Below are positions 26,071 to 35,488 of a stretch of DNA of 64,000 nucleotides, piece after piece. The notes under the pieces were generated by a model, which was not told the DNA's origin, did not search any database, and saw nothing but the letters and a program-made list of their open reading frames with translations. The stretch comes from Halpernia humi (GTDB lineage Bacteria; Bacteroidota; Bacteroidia; Flavobacteriales; Weeksellaceae), in assembly GCF_900108025.1 (NCBI RefSeq), contig NZ_FNUS01000002.1:393612-457611 (forward strand), given 5' to 3'. The translations under genes and the position numbers were made by a program. Position 1 is the first letter of the stretch. Each line of letters starts with the position of its first letter.

Positions 26071-26713
26071 TATTTCATTATTGCTAATGGCGGGAAGTTT
26101 TGCCTTTGCGCAAAATACATATATCGATGTTACTACCACACTTGCTCTCAAGTTATACTCTGACAATCTGGAAAATCAACAGGAAAAAACTATTGAGCAA
26201 CAGACGAAATTACAGCAGGCTCAAACCTGGGTAAGCACACAAATGGCGGTGGCGAATAATATTCAAAATAAAGTATTGAAAGGTCTGAATGAAGTATCCG
26301 GGACTTTAAAGAACGGAGTTCAAGTTGTGAGCATTTATAATGAATTAGACCGGTGTCTTCAATATTCTAACGACATCTTAATATTAACAAGTAACAAACC
26401 ACAGTATTCGGTTTTCGGCGTAAAGGCAACGCAAAAAGCCTATGAGCAAGTGATAAAATTAAGCACAGACGTTACGGATCTATTGAAACCGGGTGAATTA
26501 AATCTTGCAACTGCCGGAGATCGGTATAAACTACTTTTTTCAGTTTCTCAAAATGTGACGATGTTGAAAATTTGGTTGCTTGCCACAAAATTAAATATTG
26601 AAAGAGCAATCAGGTTGGGTTGGTTCCAGTCGATTAATCCGTTCCAAGGGTATATCAATACAGATATGAGCATTGTAGAAAATATCATGTGGACATACAA
26701 AAATAGATTTTAG
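26057..26713 (+). CDS. Periplasmic tra operon protein (TraI-like)
   Basis: The protein has 218 residues from the ATG at 26057, which overlaps the traG end by 14 bases; the signal peptide (ISLLLMAGSFAFAQ) fits this start. The mature part is helical with a coiled-coil (NLENQQEKTIEQQTKLQQ). It ends in YINTDMSIVENIMWTYKNRF, a pattern repeated in the gene at 27417 (VNLDRAIVKNIMTNYNF). The two are therefore diverged paralogs. VirB5-like or other periplasmic pilus functions are possible but not shown. Confidence 0.6.
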   Translation: MKKFSISLLLMAGSFAFAQNTYIDVTTTLALKLYSDNLENQQEKTIEQQTKLQQAQTWVSTQMAVANNIQNKVLKGLNEVSGTLKNGVQVVSIYNELDRCLQYSNDILILTSNKPQYSVFGVKATQKAYEQVIKLSTDVTDLLKPGELNLATAGDRYKLLFSVSQNVTMLKIWLLATKLNIERAIRLGWFQSINPFQGYINTDMSIVENIMWTYKNRF

Positions 26714-26729
26714 ACTTAAAATATCTTCT

Positions 26730-27407
26730 ATGAAAAGGAAACTTATTCTTCTAATTATTCTGCCTGCAGTTTATGTGGTTTTAATTTCTTCCGGAGGTAA
26801 TTCAACACCGCCGTGGCAAAAAGAAAACGTCTCTTTTCCAATGATGAATCAGGAAATCCGCCACACTATGGAAGAAAATGATCGTCAGAAAACAATGAAA
26901 AGCAAACAGGACATTAATTTAACGACTGAAGTAGTAAATAAAAAACAGTGGGAGAAATTTAAGGAAACAACGACGAAAATTCAGGAGAGATTACGATTGG
27001 TTGATTTTGCAATGCAAGCCATTCCGACAGGCTATGCTATTTATTTGGAAAGTCAGAAAATTCAGGATATCCAGACGAAGATTATTACTGAAATCCAGAC
27101 TGCGCCTTACTCTTTGGCGGTCGTGTTACCTGCAGAAATAAAATTTGTGGATGATATGCAAATGGTAGTCAGATTACTTTCGGGAATCGTGATTTCCTAT
27201 GGCGCTATCAATCAAATGGAGAAAGCAGAAAGGAAAATATTACTGGAATACGCATTAGGAGAAGTCACAAATTTAAGGAGAGATTCCTTATTCATGTTGA
27301 TGAAAGTTAGAGATATCAAGAAGAAGGTAGAATGGACCAAGTTTGTAATCCTCAATTACATCAATAAAGATAAGCAGATCGTAGAACAGATTATCAATCA
27401 TTTTTAA
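26730..27407 (+). CDS. Tra operon protein of unknown function
   Basis: The protein has 225 residues with a short N-terminal hydrophobic segment (LILLIILPAVYVVLIS), probably a signal peptide or anchor. The rest is helical and charged. It lies between the two paralogous periplasmic proteins and shares their helical style (VDFAMQAIPTGYAIYLESQKIQDIQTKI), but clear homology to them is not obvious. It is probably a periplasmic component of the transfer machine. Confidence 0.5.
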   Translation: MKRKLILLIILPAVYVVLISSGGNSTPPWQKENVSFPMMNQEIRHTMEENDRQKTMKSKQDINLTTEVVNKKQWEKFKETTTKIQERLRLVDFAMQAIPTGYAIYLESQKIQDIQTKIITEIQTAPYSLAVVLPAEIKFVDDMQMVVRLLSGIVISYGAINQMEKAERKILLEYALGEVTNLRRDSLFMLMKVRDIKKKVEWTKFVILNYINKDKQIVEQIINHF

Positions 27408-27416
27408 ATCAATTTT

Positions 27417-28085
27417 ATGAGAAATATTTTATTTTTTTCGATCGCTGTCTGCACAACTTTTCTAAAATTGAATGCACAGACTGTTGTTTACAATGACAAA
27501 CTACTGATGCAGTTGACCAAAAATCAAGCGGTGCGGTTGGCCAGTAATGAATCTTACTTAAATTCTTATGAAAAGCAGAAGAAAACCTACGACGAAATTA
27601 AACAGAAAATAGCGCAGGTAGTAGCAATTCAAGAATATATCTACGACAAACTCACTAATATAAATTCAGCCATTAAACAGGGAAAACAACTTTATTATTT
27701 ATCAAAGACTTTTGTTCAAATCGGTATTAACGCAAATGATGTGTTATCGCTTACAGCCCAACATCCAGAGTATGCAATTCTTCTCAATAGATTTTATATC
27801 GGTGCAACACAAGAATTGTTGAAGATGCAATCAGAATTAACAAATGATATTCTGCATGAAGAGAATGATTTTTTAATGGATCCTTATGACAGGCAAGTTT
27901 TGATTCAAAATCTTTCCACGAAAGCACAAATGGTAAATGGCTATTTAATCTGTATAAAGATCAGATTGAAAAATGCCAGAAAAACACCTTACATCTATCA
28001 GATCCCAACCATAAATACTTATGTAAATCTTGATCGAGCGATAGTGAAAAACATAATGACGAATTACAATTTCATTTTTAATTAA
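27417..28085 (+). CDS. Periplasmic tra operon protein, paralog of the one at 26057
   Basis: The protein has 222 residues with a signal peptide ending at LNAQ. The mature part is all-helical with a coiled coil (YEKQKKTYDEIKQKIAQVV). It shares with the protein at 26057 the order signal peptide, coiled coil, HPEYAILL/KPQYSVFG-like segment and a final INT.V..D.AIV.NIM..Y motif. It starts ten bases after the previous stop. Function unknown; likely in the envelope-spanning complex. Confidence 0.6.
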   Translation: MRNILFFSIAVCTTFLKLNAQTVVYNDKLLMQLTKNQAVRLASNESYLNSYEKQKKTYDEIKQKIAQVVAIQEYIYDKLTNINSAIKQGKQLYYLSKTFVQIGINANDVLSLTAQHPEYAILLNRFYIGATQELLKMQSELTNDILHEENDFLMDPYDRQVLIQNLSTKAQMVNGYLICIKIRLKNARKTPYIYQIPTINTYVNLDRAIVKNIMTNYNFIFN

Positions 28086-28092
28086 AAAAATT

Positions 28093-28914
28093 ATGAAAAG
28101 AAATTTATTAAACCAGTTGATATTTATTCCAGCCTTCTTTTTCGCCAGTTTTAGTTTTGGACAGGTCAAAAGATTAAATGATCCCTCGATTGTTGCACAT
28201 AACAAAAGAATGGTATTTGAATCCTGGGGAGATTTTCGTCCTTACCCAAAATACACGCTTGGCATTCAAACCAATTTCGCCTACGCAACGGTTTGGGGTT
28301 GGCTATCTCCTGCTAAAAATAGAGATTACAAAGACGGTGCAGATATTCGTCCGTTAAAGCCAAACGGTCTTGAAGTGCAAAGACTTGTTGAACTGGAATT
28401 TCAAAGGAAGGAAGCGGAAAAAATAAAAATTCAGGTTGATACACTTTATACCCGGAATGTACAGGATTTAGCACATTGGAGTTCTGCAACTGTTTCCGCA
28501 GATCCTCTCTGGCTTTTATATTACAACCGAATGTTGACCCCTTTAAATTCATTTCCAATAAATCCGCAAAATTATATTCAGTGGCAATTGAAAGATGATA
28601 AGACCTATCAAAATATGTTGGCAAATGGTGGAATCGCACACCTTGAAAAAGAGTTGGCATTGCTGAAAGATAAATACAAAAATTCACGCACTTTGGATAT
28701 GCCCCGCGGAAAGCGCTTTCTAATGTATCATGAAACTCTAATAGGTTGGAGGAATTTTAAAAATCAATTAAGAGCCTTTGATAATAAGAATACACTCTAT
28801 CTGGAATATAAAAAACTACTGACAAAATCTAGAACAAGAATTGAAAGAAACTGGCAAATTAAAGATATCACTCTCGCGCGTAAAGTCATGATGGAATATC
28901 ATAATAAATTTTAA
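28093..28914 (+). CDS. Exported tra operon protein of unknown function
   Basis: The protein has 273 residues with a clear signal peptide (FFFASFSFGQ). It contains many tryptophan and tyrosine residues in its first half (WGDFRPYPKYTLGIQTNF, ATVWGWLSP) and a helical second half. I do not recognise it outside this type of operon. The gene starts seven bases after the previous stop and ends three bases before traJ, so it is part of the same transcript. An outer-membrane or periplasmic place is likely. Confidence 0.5.
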   Translation: MKRNLLNQLIFIPAFFFASFSFGQVKRLNDPSIVAHNKRMVFESWGDFRPYPKYTLGIQTNFAYATVWGWLSPAKNRDYKDGADIRPLKPNGLEVQRLVELEFQRKEAEKIKIQVDTLYTRNVQDLAHWSSATVSADPLWLLYYNRMLTPLNSFPINPQNYIQWQLKDDKTYQNMLANGGIAHLEKELALLKDKYKNSRTLDMPRGKRFLMYHETLIGWRNFKNQLRAFDNKNTLYLEYKKLLTKSRTRIERNWQIKDITLARKVMMEYHNKF

Positions 28915-28917
28915 AAA

Positions 28918-30141
28918 ATGAACAAATATTTAACTCTTACTCTTTGTCTTTTAATCTTCCTGGTACCAACCATTGTTTTCGGACAAACGGGTGACACTGC
29001 AAGTTATAATAAACTTTTACAATTTTTAAAAGGCGACGGCGCTTTTGAAAAATGGTTTATGGAAGCATTTACAAAATTGGATACCACAATGGCAGCACAA
29101 TCGGCAGGAGCCGTGATGCTGGGACAGGCAATTGGTGGTTTTGGCGCTTTATGTTACATGGGTTATCTCGGCTGGCAAATGCAGGAAGGCGCAAGACCTT
29201 GGGAGGTAACACCTATGATTCGTCCAACAATCATTGCATTTATTTTAATGTATTGGGGCGCATTTACAAGCATGATCCAATATCCACTACAATCACTTGC
29301 TGAACCAGGCATTGCACTATTTCAGGATATTGAAAAGGATGCAAATGATTTGCGGGTAGAGCGGTTTAAAAAGCAAAATCAAATTTTGGAAATTTTAATT
29401 AAAACACAAGCAGAAGAGGAAGCAAAACAGGAAACTTTAGACAAATTAGAAGGAAAAGCAGATGACAGTTGGTATGATATCGACGTTGATAAACTTCTTG
29501 CACCTGCAAAAGAGTGGTACATGAAAATGGAATTTAAAATCCAGAAAACATTATCTGAAATTATTGAAGCCGTGTCACTAACTATTCTTCGGGTTTGTAC
29601 TTATTTAATCTTTTTTATTCAAAAAATTTGGAATTACGTCCTTATTATTTTGGGTCCGATCGCTATTGGAATTTCCTTAATACCAGGATTTGAAAATTCA
29701 TTTAGTAATTGGGTGACAAAATTTATCAATATCAATTTATACACATTTATCACTTATACAATCATCAATATCGGACAGCAGTTGATCATGTCTGGATATC
29801 AAATGGAACTGGATAGATACGCTCTAATTATTGATTCAGGTGGAGTTGCAGATATGAATACACTTCGGGTTTATGTTCAAAATAGTGGAATGATGTACAC
29901 CGCATTATTTCCGGCAGTTGCATACATAGTTACAGGAATTGGAATTTTAATGGTTCCATCTATCGCAGATTCTATTGTTTCTGCAGGTGGCGCAGGAATT
30001 ATGAGTAAAGGAAAAGCAGCAGGAGGTACAGTTGCAAGTGTTGGACGAGCAGCGACAGCAGCGGCCGCAGGTGGAGCCGCAGGTGCCATAACTGCCGCCA
30101 GAGAAATTGCAAAATCAGTTAATAAAATGAATAAAAAATAG
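28918..30141 (+). CDS. traJ: TraJ, VirB6-like membrane channel protein
   Basis: The protein has 407 residues: a signal-like N terminus, an early hydrophobic pair (around MLGQAIGGFGALCYMGYL and IIAFILMYWGAF), a charged loop, then several membrane helices. It ends in an alanine/glycine-rich tail. This matches Bacteroides TraJ, a polytopic protein equivalent to VirB6/TrbL that forms the inner-membrane pore. The order TraG, periplasmic proteins, TraJ, TraK is as in that family. Confidence 0.83.
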   Translation: MNKYLTLTLCLLIFLVPTIVFGQTGDTASYNKLLQFLKGDGAFEKWFMEAFTKLDTTMAAQSAGAVMLGQAIGGFGALCYMGYLGWQMQEGARPWEVTPMIRPTIIAFILMYWGAFTSMIQYPLQSLAEPGIALFQDIEKDANDLRVERFKKQNQILEILIKTQAEEEAKQETLDKLEGKADDSWYDIDVDKLLAPAKEWYMKMEFKIQKTLSEIIEAVSLTILRVCTYLIFFIQKIWNYVLIILGPIAIGISLIPGFENSFSNWVTKFININLYTFITYTIINIGQQLIMSGYQMELDRYALIIDSGGVADMNTLRVYVQNSGMMYTALFPAVAYIVTGIGILMVPSIADSIVSAGGAGIMSKGKAAGGTVASVGRAATAAAAGGAAGAITAAREIAKSVNKMNKK

Positions 30142-30190
30142 ATCTAAAATTTTATAAAAGGTTTCATTTCAAATAAAAAATCAATTTAAA

Positions 30191-30805
30191 ATGCTAGTAA
30201 AAAACATAGAACAAAAAATCAAAATAAATAAAGCGGTTTCGATAGCCTCAATTCTATTTGCGGTCGTAATCGTAATTGTGGGATTTGTTTTCGCCTACCA
30301 ATTAATTAAGGATTCAAGAAAATCTCTTTATGTTATTGATAATGGCGTGCCGATTTTGGTCAAGCAAACCGACGAACTTTTAAATCGTCCCGTAGAATAC
30401 AAATCTCAAGTCGAATTATTTCACAGGTTATTTTTCACACTTGCACCGGACGACAGGTACATTAAAGAAAATGTTGAAAAATCTTTGTATTTGATTGATG
30501 ATAGTGGAAAGAAGGAATATACCAATTTAAGGGAGAAAGGTTTTTACAATCAAATAATCTCCGGAAACTCACTTGTTACTGTTCGTGCTGATTCCATAAA
30601 AATGGATCTGCCAGGTAAAAAATTCATTTACTACGGCACTCAAATGATCAATCGGAAAAATAGTTTAATCATTCGGAAACTGATTACCGAAGGGAATTTT
30701 GAGGATATGGTCAGAAGTCCGAATAATCCACATGGTGTGTTATTAAGAAATTGGAGGATTTTAGATAACAGCGAGTTGTCCAACAAAGCAAAATCAAATT
30801 ACTAA
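30191..30805 (+). CDS. traK: TraK, VirB8-like protein
   Basis: The protein has 204 residues: one N-terminal membrane helix (IASILFAVVIVIVGFVFAYQL) followed by a periplasmic domain with the TraK pattern VELFHRLFFTLAPDDRYI and GFYNQIISGNSLVTV. VirB8-like proteins link inner and outer parts of the channel. A 49-bp gap precedes it, the largest in this part of the operon. It abuts the next gene with TAATG overlap at 30805. Confidence 0.85.
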   Translation: MLVKNIEQKIKINKAVSIASILFAVVIVIVGFVFAYQLIKDSRKSLYVIDNGVPILVKQTDELLNRPVEYKSQVELFHRLFFTLAPDDRYIKENVEKSLYLIDDSGKKEYTNLREKGFYNQIISGNSLVTVRADSIKMDLPGKKFIYYGTQMINRKNSLIIRKLITEGNFEDMVRSPNNPHGVLLRNWRILDNSELSNKAKSNY

Positions 30806-31170
30806 TGTTTACAACAAAATATAATGTAACGAAGAAAAATCTTCTTCGGCTAAAAGCGTGGATATATCAACATCCAAAGAAAGTATACCGATACGTAATG
30901 GTTACACTGGTAATTTCTTTTGGGTTGATTTTTATTCAATATCACTTTTTCACACCTAAACTTTCGATAGGTAATAAAATCCCAACAATGTATTCTGAAA
31001 GTGATCAGATAAAAGCGGATATGAATAAAAGCGATCAAAAAATAGATGTAATCGTTAAGGAACTGCAATCATTGAAAAAGAGAAGAGAAAGCGGCCCACT
31101 TTCAAAAAATGACAGCCTTCGAATAGAATATTTGTTCAACCAATATCAAAATTTAAAAAATGGACATTAA
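30805..31170 (+). CDS. Small single-pass tra protein (TraL position)
   Basis: The protein has 121 residues: a basic N terminus, one membrane helix (YVMVTLVISFGLIFIQYHFF) and a charged coiled-coil periplasmic tail. It lies between TraK and TraM, the place of TraL in Bacteroides elements. It overlaps the genes on both sides. No domain is visible beyond this topology. Confidence 0.65.
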   Translation: MFTTKYNVTKKNLLRLKAWIYQHPKKVYRYVMVTLVISFGLIFIQYHFFTPKLSIGNKIPTMYSESDQIKADMNKSDQKIDVIVKELQSLKKRRESGPLSKNDSLRIEYLFNQYQNLKNGH

Positions 31171-32380
31171 GAAAATTAATTTTAAACAGCCTAAATATAT
31201 TTTCCCACTGATTCTTTTGCCAGTTATATTATTTCTTGGTTTTCAAACTACAAAATACATGGCTAAAGACAAACCGACGGCAGAAACTTCCCAGGATCTC
31301 TCATTGAATTTAGGTGAAACTCAAGATTCCATTTTGTCGAAAAATGCGGCTTATGATGATCTATTCGAAAGAGGTGACGGAAGATCGATGCTTGACGGCA
31401 TGGACAAAGACGAGGATAGTTTGCAAAATTATTCTGATAATCTGGACTATAAGCAGAAGCGATATATAGATTCATTAAAAATTGTAAGAAGTCTGAATAG
31501 TGGCGCAAATGGTAATGGTGGAAACGAATCCTATTACAAACAAAAGTCCCAAAATAATTCTGATGAAAAAGACTTTCAGCGTTCTGCGGAAATGATGCGA
31601 ATGCTGAATAATCAGAGTAATGGAAATGATTATGGAAATAATAGTTCATCTATTAATAATGCTTCAAAATCACCAAGAAACGAGGCTGAAAATGATCCTG
31701 TAAAAATGCTAAAAAAGCAAATGTTGATGATGGATTCATTAGAAAAAGCAAAAGATCCGGAATATCAATTAGCCCTTGCCGCGGAGAATAAGTTGAAAAG
31801 AAATAAAGAAAAAATGACTGCATTTCTTAATTCAACATTGAGGGTAGATAAATCTTCACTTAATCCAAGTTTTAACTCAATCGCAAAAAAAAACGGTGAC
31901 AATTTTATTAAAGCCGTCATAGATGAAAATACCAAAGGTTATCTGGGAAGTAGAATTCGATTCAGATTACTTGAAGAAATAAATGTTGGAAAACATAAAA
32001 TTAATAAAGGAACAATACTGTATGGACAGATTTCTGGCTTTTCTATGCAACGGGTAAATCTAAATGTGATTTCAATTTTGAATGACGGAAACATTTTACC
32101 GGTAAATCTTTCTGTTTTTGATATGGATGGAATGCAGGGTCTTTATGTTCCGCAAAGTGACTTCCGGGAAATGCTTCGAGAAATGGGCAGTAATTCTGTG
32201 CAGGGAACTCAAATGGATAGTGGTGGAGAAAGTTTTTTCACGAGTCTATTTTCTAGTTTATTCAGTTCCACCTCAAAAACGATTTCAAATATGATCCGGC
32301 AAAATAAAGCAAAACTTAAATACAACTCTTACATCTATCTAATTAACGACAAAGAACTTAAAAAAAATAACGATGATTAA
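31160..32380 (+). CDS. traM: TraM, VirB10-like protein
   Basis: The protein has 406 residues with one N-terminal membrane helix (IFPLILLPVILFLGFQTT). A low-complexity Asn/Ser/Asp-rich linker (about 60-180) follows. The C-terminal TraM domain (about 230-400) carries IKAVIDENTKGYLGSRIRF and LLEEINVGKHKINKGTILYG. This is the VirB10 equivalent that spans the periplasm and gates the outer-membrane pore. It overlaps TraN by eight bases. Confidence 0.87.
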   Translation: MDIKKINFKQPKYIFPLILLPVILFLGFQTTKYMAKDKPTAETSQDLSLNLGETQDSILSKNAAYDDLFERGDGRSMLDGMDKDEDSLQNYSDNLDYKQKRYIDSLKIVRSLNSGANGNGGNESYYKQKSQNNSDEKDFQRSAEMMRMLNNQSNGNDYGNNSSSINNASKSPRNEAENDPVKMLKKQMLMMDSLEKAKDPEYQLALAAENKLKRNKEKMTAFLNSTLRVDKSSLNPSFNSIAKKNGDNFIKAVIDENTKGYLGSRIRFRLLEEINVGKHKINKGTILYGQISGFSMQRVNLNVISILNDGNILPVNLSVFDMDGMQGLYVPQSDFREMLREMGSNSVQGTQMDSGGESFFTSLFSSLFSSTSKTISNMIRQNKAKLKYNSYIYLINDKELKKNNDD

Positions 32381-33242
32381 AAATTCAATAAAAAACCTCA
32401 TTTGCGGTCTGTTTTTTCTTTCAACAGCAACCATTTTTGCCCAAACTGAAATAGCAGAAAAAAGGGTTACAGATCTTACCAATCTGGAAATTTCAAAAGG
32501 AATAAGTCTGCATATTATTTCACCGGAACCAATTCAGTTTGTGGATTTGTCCACCAATAATTTAACAGGAGATCTACCTGCAGAAAATATTGCAAGAATC
32601 AAAATTACTGATGTTTCAGATATAGATTCGATTGCAACTAAAAAAAATATTGACATCAATAATTTAGGAGTGATCACAATCGTTTGCCAATCTTTTATGG
32701 CGCAGTATAAAGTAAATTATCTGGATTTTGAGAGGAAAGCAGTTACAAACATTCAAATTCAACCGGAAGATATGCAACCTCTTGAATATCCAAAATTGGC
32801 ATTTTCAAGTACAGAATTGCAAAAGTTTTCACTGGATATTTTGCGAAAAAAAATAGTAGGTAAACCGATTCGGGAAGTGAAAAATTTTAAATTGAGGATG
32901 CAGATTAACAACGTTTATGTGGTTAATGATTACATCTTTTTAGACATGACTTTTTTAAATTCTACCAATCTGGGATATGATATAGATGCAATAAAATTTT
33001 CTGTGGAAGACAAGAAAATATACAAAGCAACAAACAATCAAAGTATTGCACTTGATCCTGTCTATCAATTATACCGTCAAAAAGAATTCAAAAAGAATTA
33101 CCGCAATATTTATGTGTTCAAAAAATTCACTTATCCAAATAGTAAGGTGATGAAGATTCGTTTGCTGGAAGAACAACTGTCTGGCAGAGCAATAGAAATG
33201 AAAGTGAAGTATTCTGACATTTTGAACGCAGATACATTTTAA
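32373..33242 (+). CDS. traN: TraN, VirB9-like protein
   Basis: The protein has 289 residues with a signal peptide (FFLSTATIFAQ) and a beta-rich mature part. The segment GISLHIISPEPIQFVDLST near the N terminus and IFLDMTFLNSTNLGYDIDAIKFSVEDKK in the second half are the usual TraN (DUF4138) motifs. It forms the outer-membrane core together with TraM. It overlaps traM and is followed after two bases by a small membrane protein gene. Confidence 0.85.
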   Translation: MIKNSIKNLICGLFFLSTATIFAQTEIAEKRVTDLTNLEISKGISLHIISPEPIQFVDLSTNNLTGDLPAENIARIKITDVSDIDSIATKKNIDINNLGVITIVCQSFMAQYKVNYLDFERKAVTNIQIQPEDMQPLEYPKLAFSSTELQKFSLDILRKKIVGKPIREVKNFKLRMQINNVYVVNDYIFLDMTFLNSTNLGYDIDAIKFSVEDKKIYKATNNQSIALDPVYQLYRQKEFKKNYRNIYVFKKFTYPNSKVMKIRLLEEQLSGRAIEMKVKYSDILNADTF

Positions 33243-33244
33243 TC

Positions 33245-33481
33245 ATGATGACATTTAATATTTATCTAATCTTAATAGTTTTTGCATCTATATTACTTAT
33301 CTCATTGGGTATTTATCTGCTGATTTTATCCAATAAAATGAGGAAGGAAGTCTTGGATGATTTTGCTCGAGAATTATATTTAAAAGACTGGTACAAAAAA
33401 ATTGCGGAAGAAATTTATGGTAGTGATACTATTGACAAAAAAGAAAAAGAAAAAGAATTTCTGAAATCTAATAATTTATAA
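33245..33481 (+). CDS. Small membrane protein
   Basis: The protein has 78 residues: one hydrophobic helix (LILIVFASILLISLGIYLLI) then a charged cytoplasmic tail ending in lysine and glutamate runs. It lies between traN and the coupling-protein gene with gaps of only two and seven bases. It may help to anchor or regulate the coupling protein. No family is recognised. Confidence 0.6.
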   Translation: MMTFNIYLILIVFASILLISLGIYLLILSNKMRKEVLDDFARELYLKDWYKKIAEEIYGSDTIDKKEKEKEFLKSNNL

Positions 33482-33488
33482 AGCAAAC

Positions 33489-35477
33489 ATGCAAGAACAA
33501 CAGAATCAAATTAAGATTTACAGTTTTTTCCAGAAGATGGTTTATTTCATCGTCTTACTGGACTGCGCATCATTGTTTTTTCTAACCGCTAAAATTCCAT
33601 TTGTAACAGATTTGCTTACAAAGTTTTCAAAGATGGGTTTATTTTACCCACCTTTAAATGCCAAGTTTTGCACGATAGTTTTAATAGCATTGGTTGCAAT
33701 TGGAACGAGAGCAAAAAAGAAAATTGATCTTAATATTGGAAAGCAGATCATTTTACCAATAATTATTGGTTTAGCCCTAATGTTTGGTTCCCTTCTAATT
33801 GTTTCAGAAGCAGGCAATAATAGTTTGCCGAAAATAATTCCACCTTTAAATTTTTTCCAAATTATTTACACGTTACTATCATTTTTAGGAGCATTGATAG
33901 CGCAGGTTGGTGCAGATAACATCTCAAAATTGATGCAGCAAAAAATGGGGAAGGATCGGTGGAATATTGAAGAAGAAAGTTTTGCGCAAAATCAGGAGTT
34001 GGTAAATACGGATACTTCAGTAAACATACCATATCTCTTTAGGTTTAATAAAAAAACCAATAAAGGTTGGATCAATATCAATCCATTTAGAGGAACAATG
34101 GTTATTGGAACGCCAGGCTCGGGAAAATCTTTTGGCGTCATTAATCCAGCGATCCGACAGATGATTGATAAAGGTTTTTGTCTTTGTATCTACGATTTCA
34201 AGTTTCCGGATTTAGCCAAGATCGCGTACTACCATTATTTGTTGAAAAAGAATAGAGATTCGGACTATCATCACGATTTCCACGTCATCAATTTAAATGA
34301 GGTTGAAAAATCAAAAAGAGTAAATCCATTTAAGAAAGAATATATCCAAACATTGGCAGAAGCACAGGAAATGGCAGAATCAATGGTGTCCTCGCTTCAA
34401 AAAGGAGGTTCAAGTTCGGGAGGTGGATCGGAAGCATTTTTCACACAGTCTGCTATCAACTTTCTCTCTTCGTGTATTTATTTTTTTGCGCGCTTTGAGA
34501 ATGGCAAATATTCAGATTTACCGCATATTCTATCTTTCATGAACAGGAGTTATAAAGATATTTTTGATACACTTTTTTCAAATGAGGAAATATATTCTTT
34601 GCTTTCGCCATTTAAAACTGCTTATGATAATAAAGCATTCGATCAGTTAGAAGGACAAGTTGGAACTTTAAAAATATTCCTTTCCAGACTGGCAACAAAA
34701 GAAAGTTTTTGGGTTTTTTCTGGCGATGAAGTTGAATTAAAAATCACGGATAAAGAAAATCCTTCAATTGTCATTTTGGCTTCAGATCCGGGAACACAAG
34801 ATATTAATTCCGCTCTTTATTCTTCGGTTTTAAACCGAACATTGAGGCTGATCAATTCAAAAGGTAATTTACCGGGTGGAATTATAGCGGACGAGTTTCC
34901 AACCATTTATATCCATAAGATTGACAATGTTGTAGCAACGGCCAGAAGTAATAAAATCGCTGTGCTTTTAGGTCTGCAGGAGATCCCACAATTGCGACAG
35001 TTTTACAAGAAAGAAGTGGCAGATACAATTTCAGCAATTGTTGGAAATATAATTTCAGGTTCCGCCAGAGATAAAAATACACTCGATTGGATGGAAAAAA
35101 TGTTTGGGAAAATCAAGCAAAAATCTTACTCACAATCTATATCTCAAACCGGCACTTCTACGAGCATTAATGAAAAAATGGATTTTATGATTCCTGCAGG
35201 AAAAATAGCAGCGCTTAAAACGGGAGAAATGGTGGGAATGATTGCACAGGGCGAAGAAAATAATACCGAAGAATATAAAACTTCTGCGATCAGTGGAAAA
35301 ATAAATCTTGATATGAGCGCTATCAAAAAAGAAGAAGAAAATTATGTAAAGATGCCCGACTATTACTCATTTCTGGATAAGAAAGGTAATAATAGAAAGG
35401 AAGAAGTCTTAATGACAAACTTCCGAAAAATAAATATGGAAGTAGAATTAATAGTTAATGAAACTGCAAAAGCATAA
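33489..35477 (+). CDS. Type IV coupling protein (VirD4/TraG-family)
   Basis: The protein has 662 residues. Four hydrophobic segments within the first 150 residues anchor it in the membrane. Walker A GTPGSGKS is at about 207-214 (VIGTPGSGKSFGVINPAI), with YDFKFPDLAKIAYYHY just after and IIADEFPTIYIHK as Walker B. The pattern is that of VirD4-like hexameric ATPases that bring the relaxase-DNA complex to the channel; in Bacteroides elements the gene is called mobC or traG by different authors. Its place at the end of the tra operon is unusual compared with those next to relaxase genes. Confidence 0.87.
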   Translation: MQEQQNQIKIYSFFQKMVYFIVLLDCASLFFLTAKIPFVTDLLTKFSKMGLFYPPLNAKFCTIVLIALVAIGTRAKKKIDLNIGKQIILPIIIGLALMFGSLLIVSEAGNNSLPKIIPPLNFFQIIYTLLSFLGALIAQVGADNISKLMQQKMGKDRWNIEEESFAQNQELVNTDTSVNIPYLFRFNKKTNKGWININPFRGTMVIGTPGSGKSFGVINPAIRQMIDKGFCLCIYDFKFPDLAKIAYYHYLLKKNRDSDYHHDFHVINLNEVEKSKRVNPFKKEYIQTLAEAQEMAESMVSSLQKGGSSSGGGSEAFFTQSAINFLSSCIYFFARFENGKYSDLPHILSFMNRSYKDIFDTLFSNEEIYSLLSPFKTAYDNKAFDQLEGQVGTLKIFLSRLATKESFWVFSGDEVELKITDKENPSIVILASDPGTQDINSALYSSVLNRTLRLINSKGNLPGGIIADEFPTIYIHKIDNVVATARSNKIAVLLGLQEIPQLRQFYKKEVADTISAIVGNIISGSARDKNTLDWMEKMFGKIKQKSYSQSISQTGTSTSINEKMDFMIPAGKIAALKTGEMVGMIAQGEENNTEEYKTSAISGKINLDMSAIKKEEENYVKMPDYYSFLDKKGNNRKEEVLMTNFRKINMEVELIVNETAKA

Positions 35478-35488
35478 AAATGATAAAT

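Noticed and set aside
31263..31649. Minus-strand 128-residue frame inside traM
   Set aside because: It is a shadow of the low-complexity linker of the VirB10-like protein.
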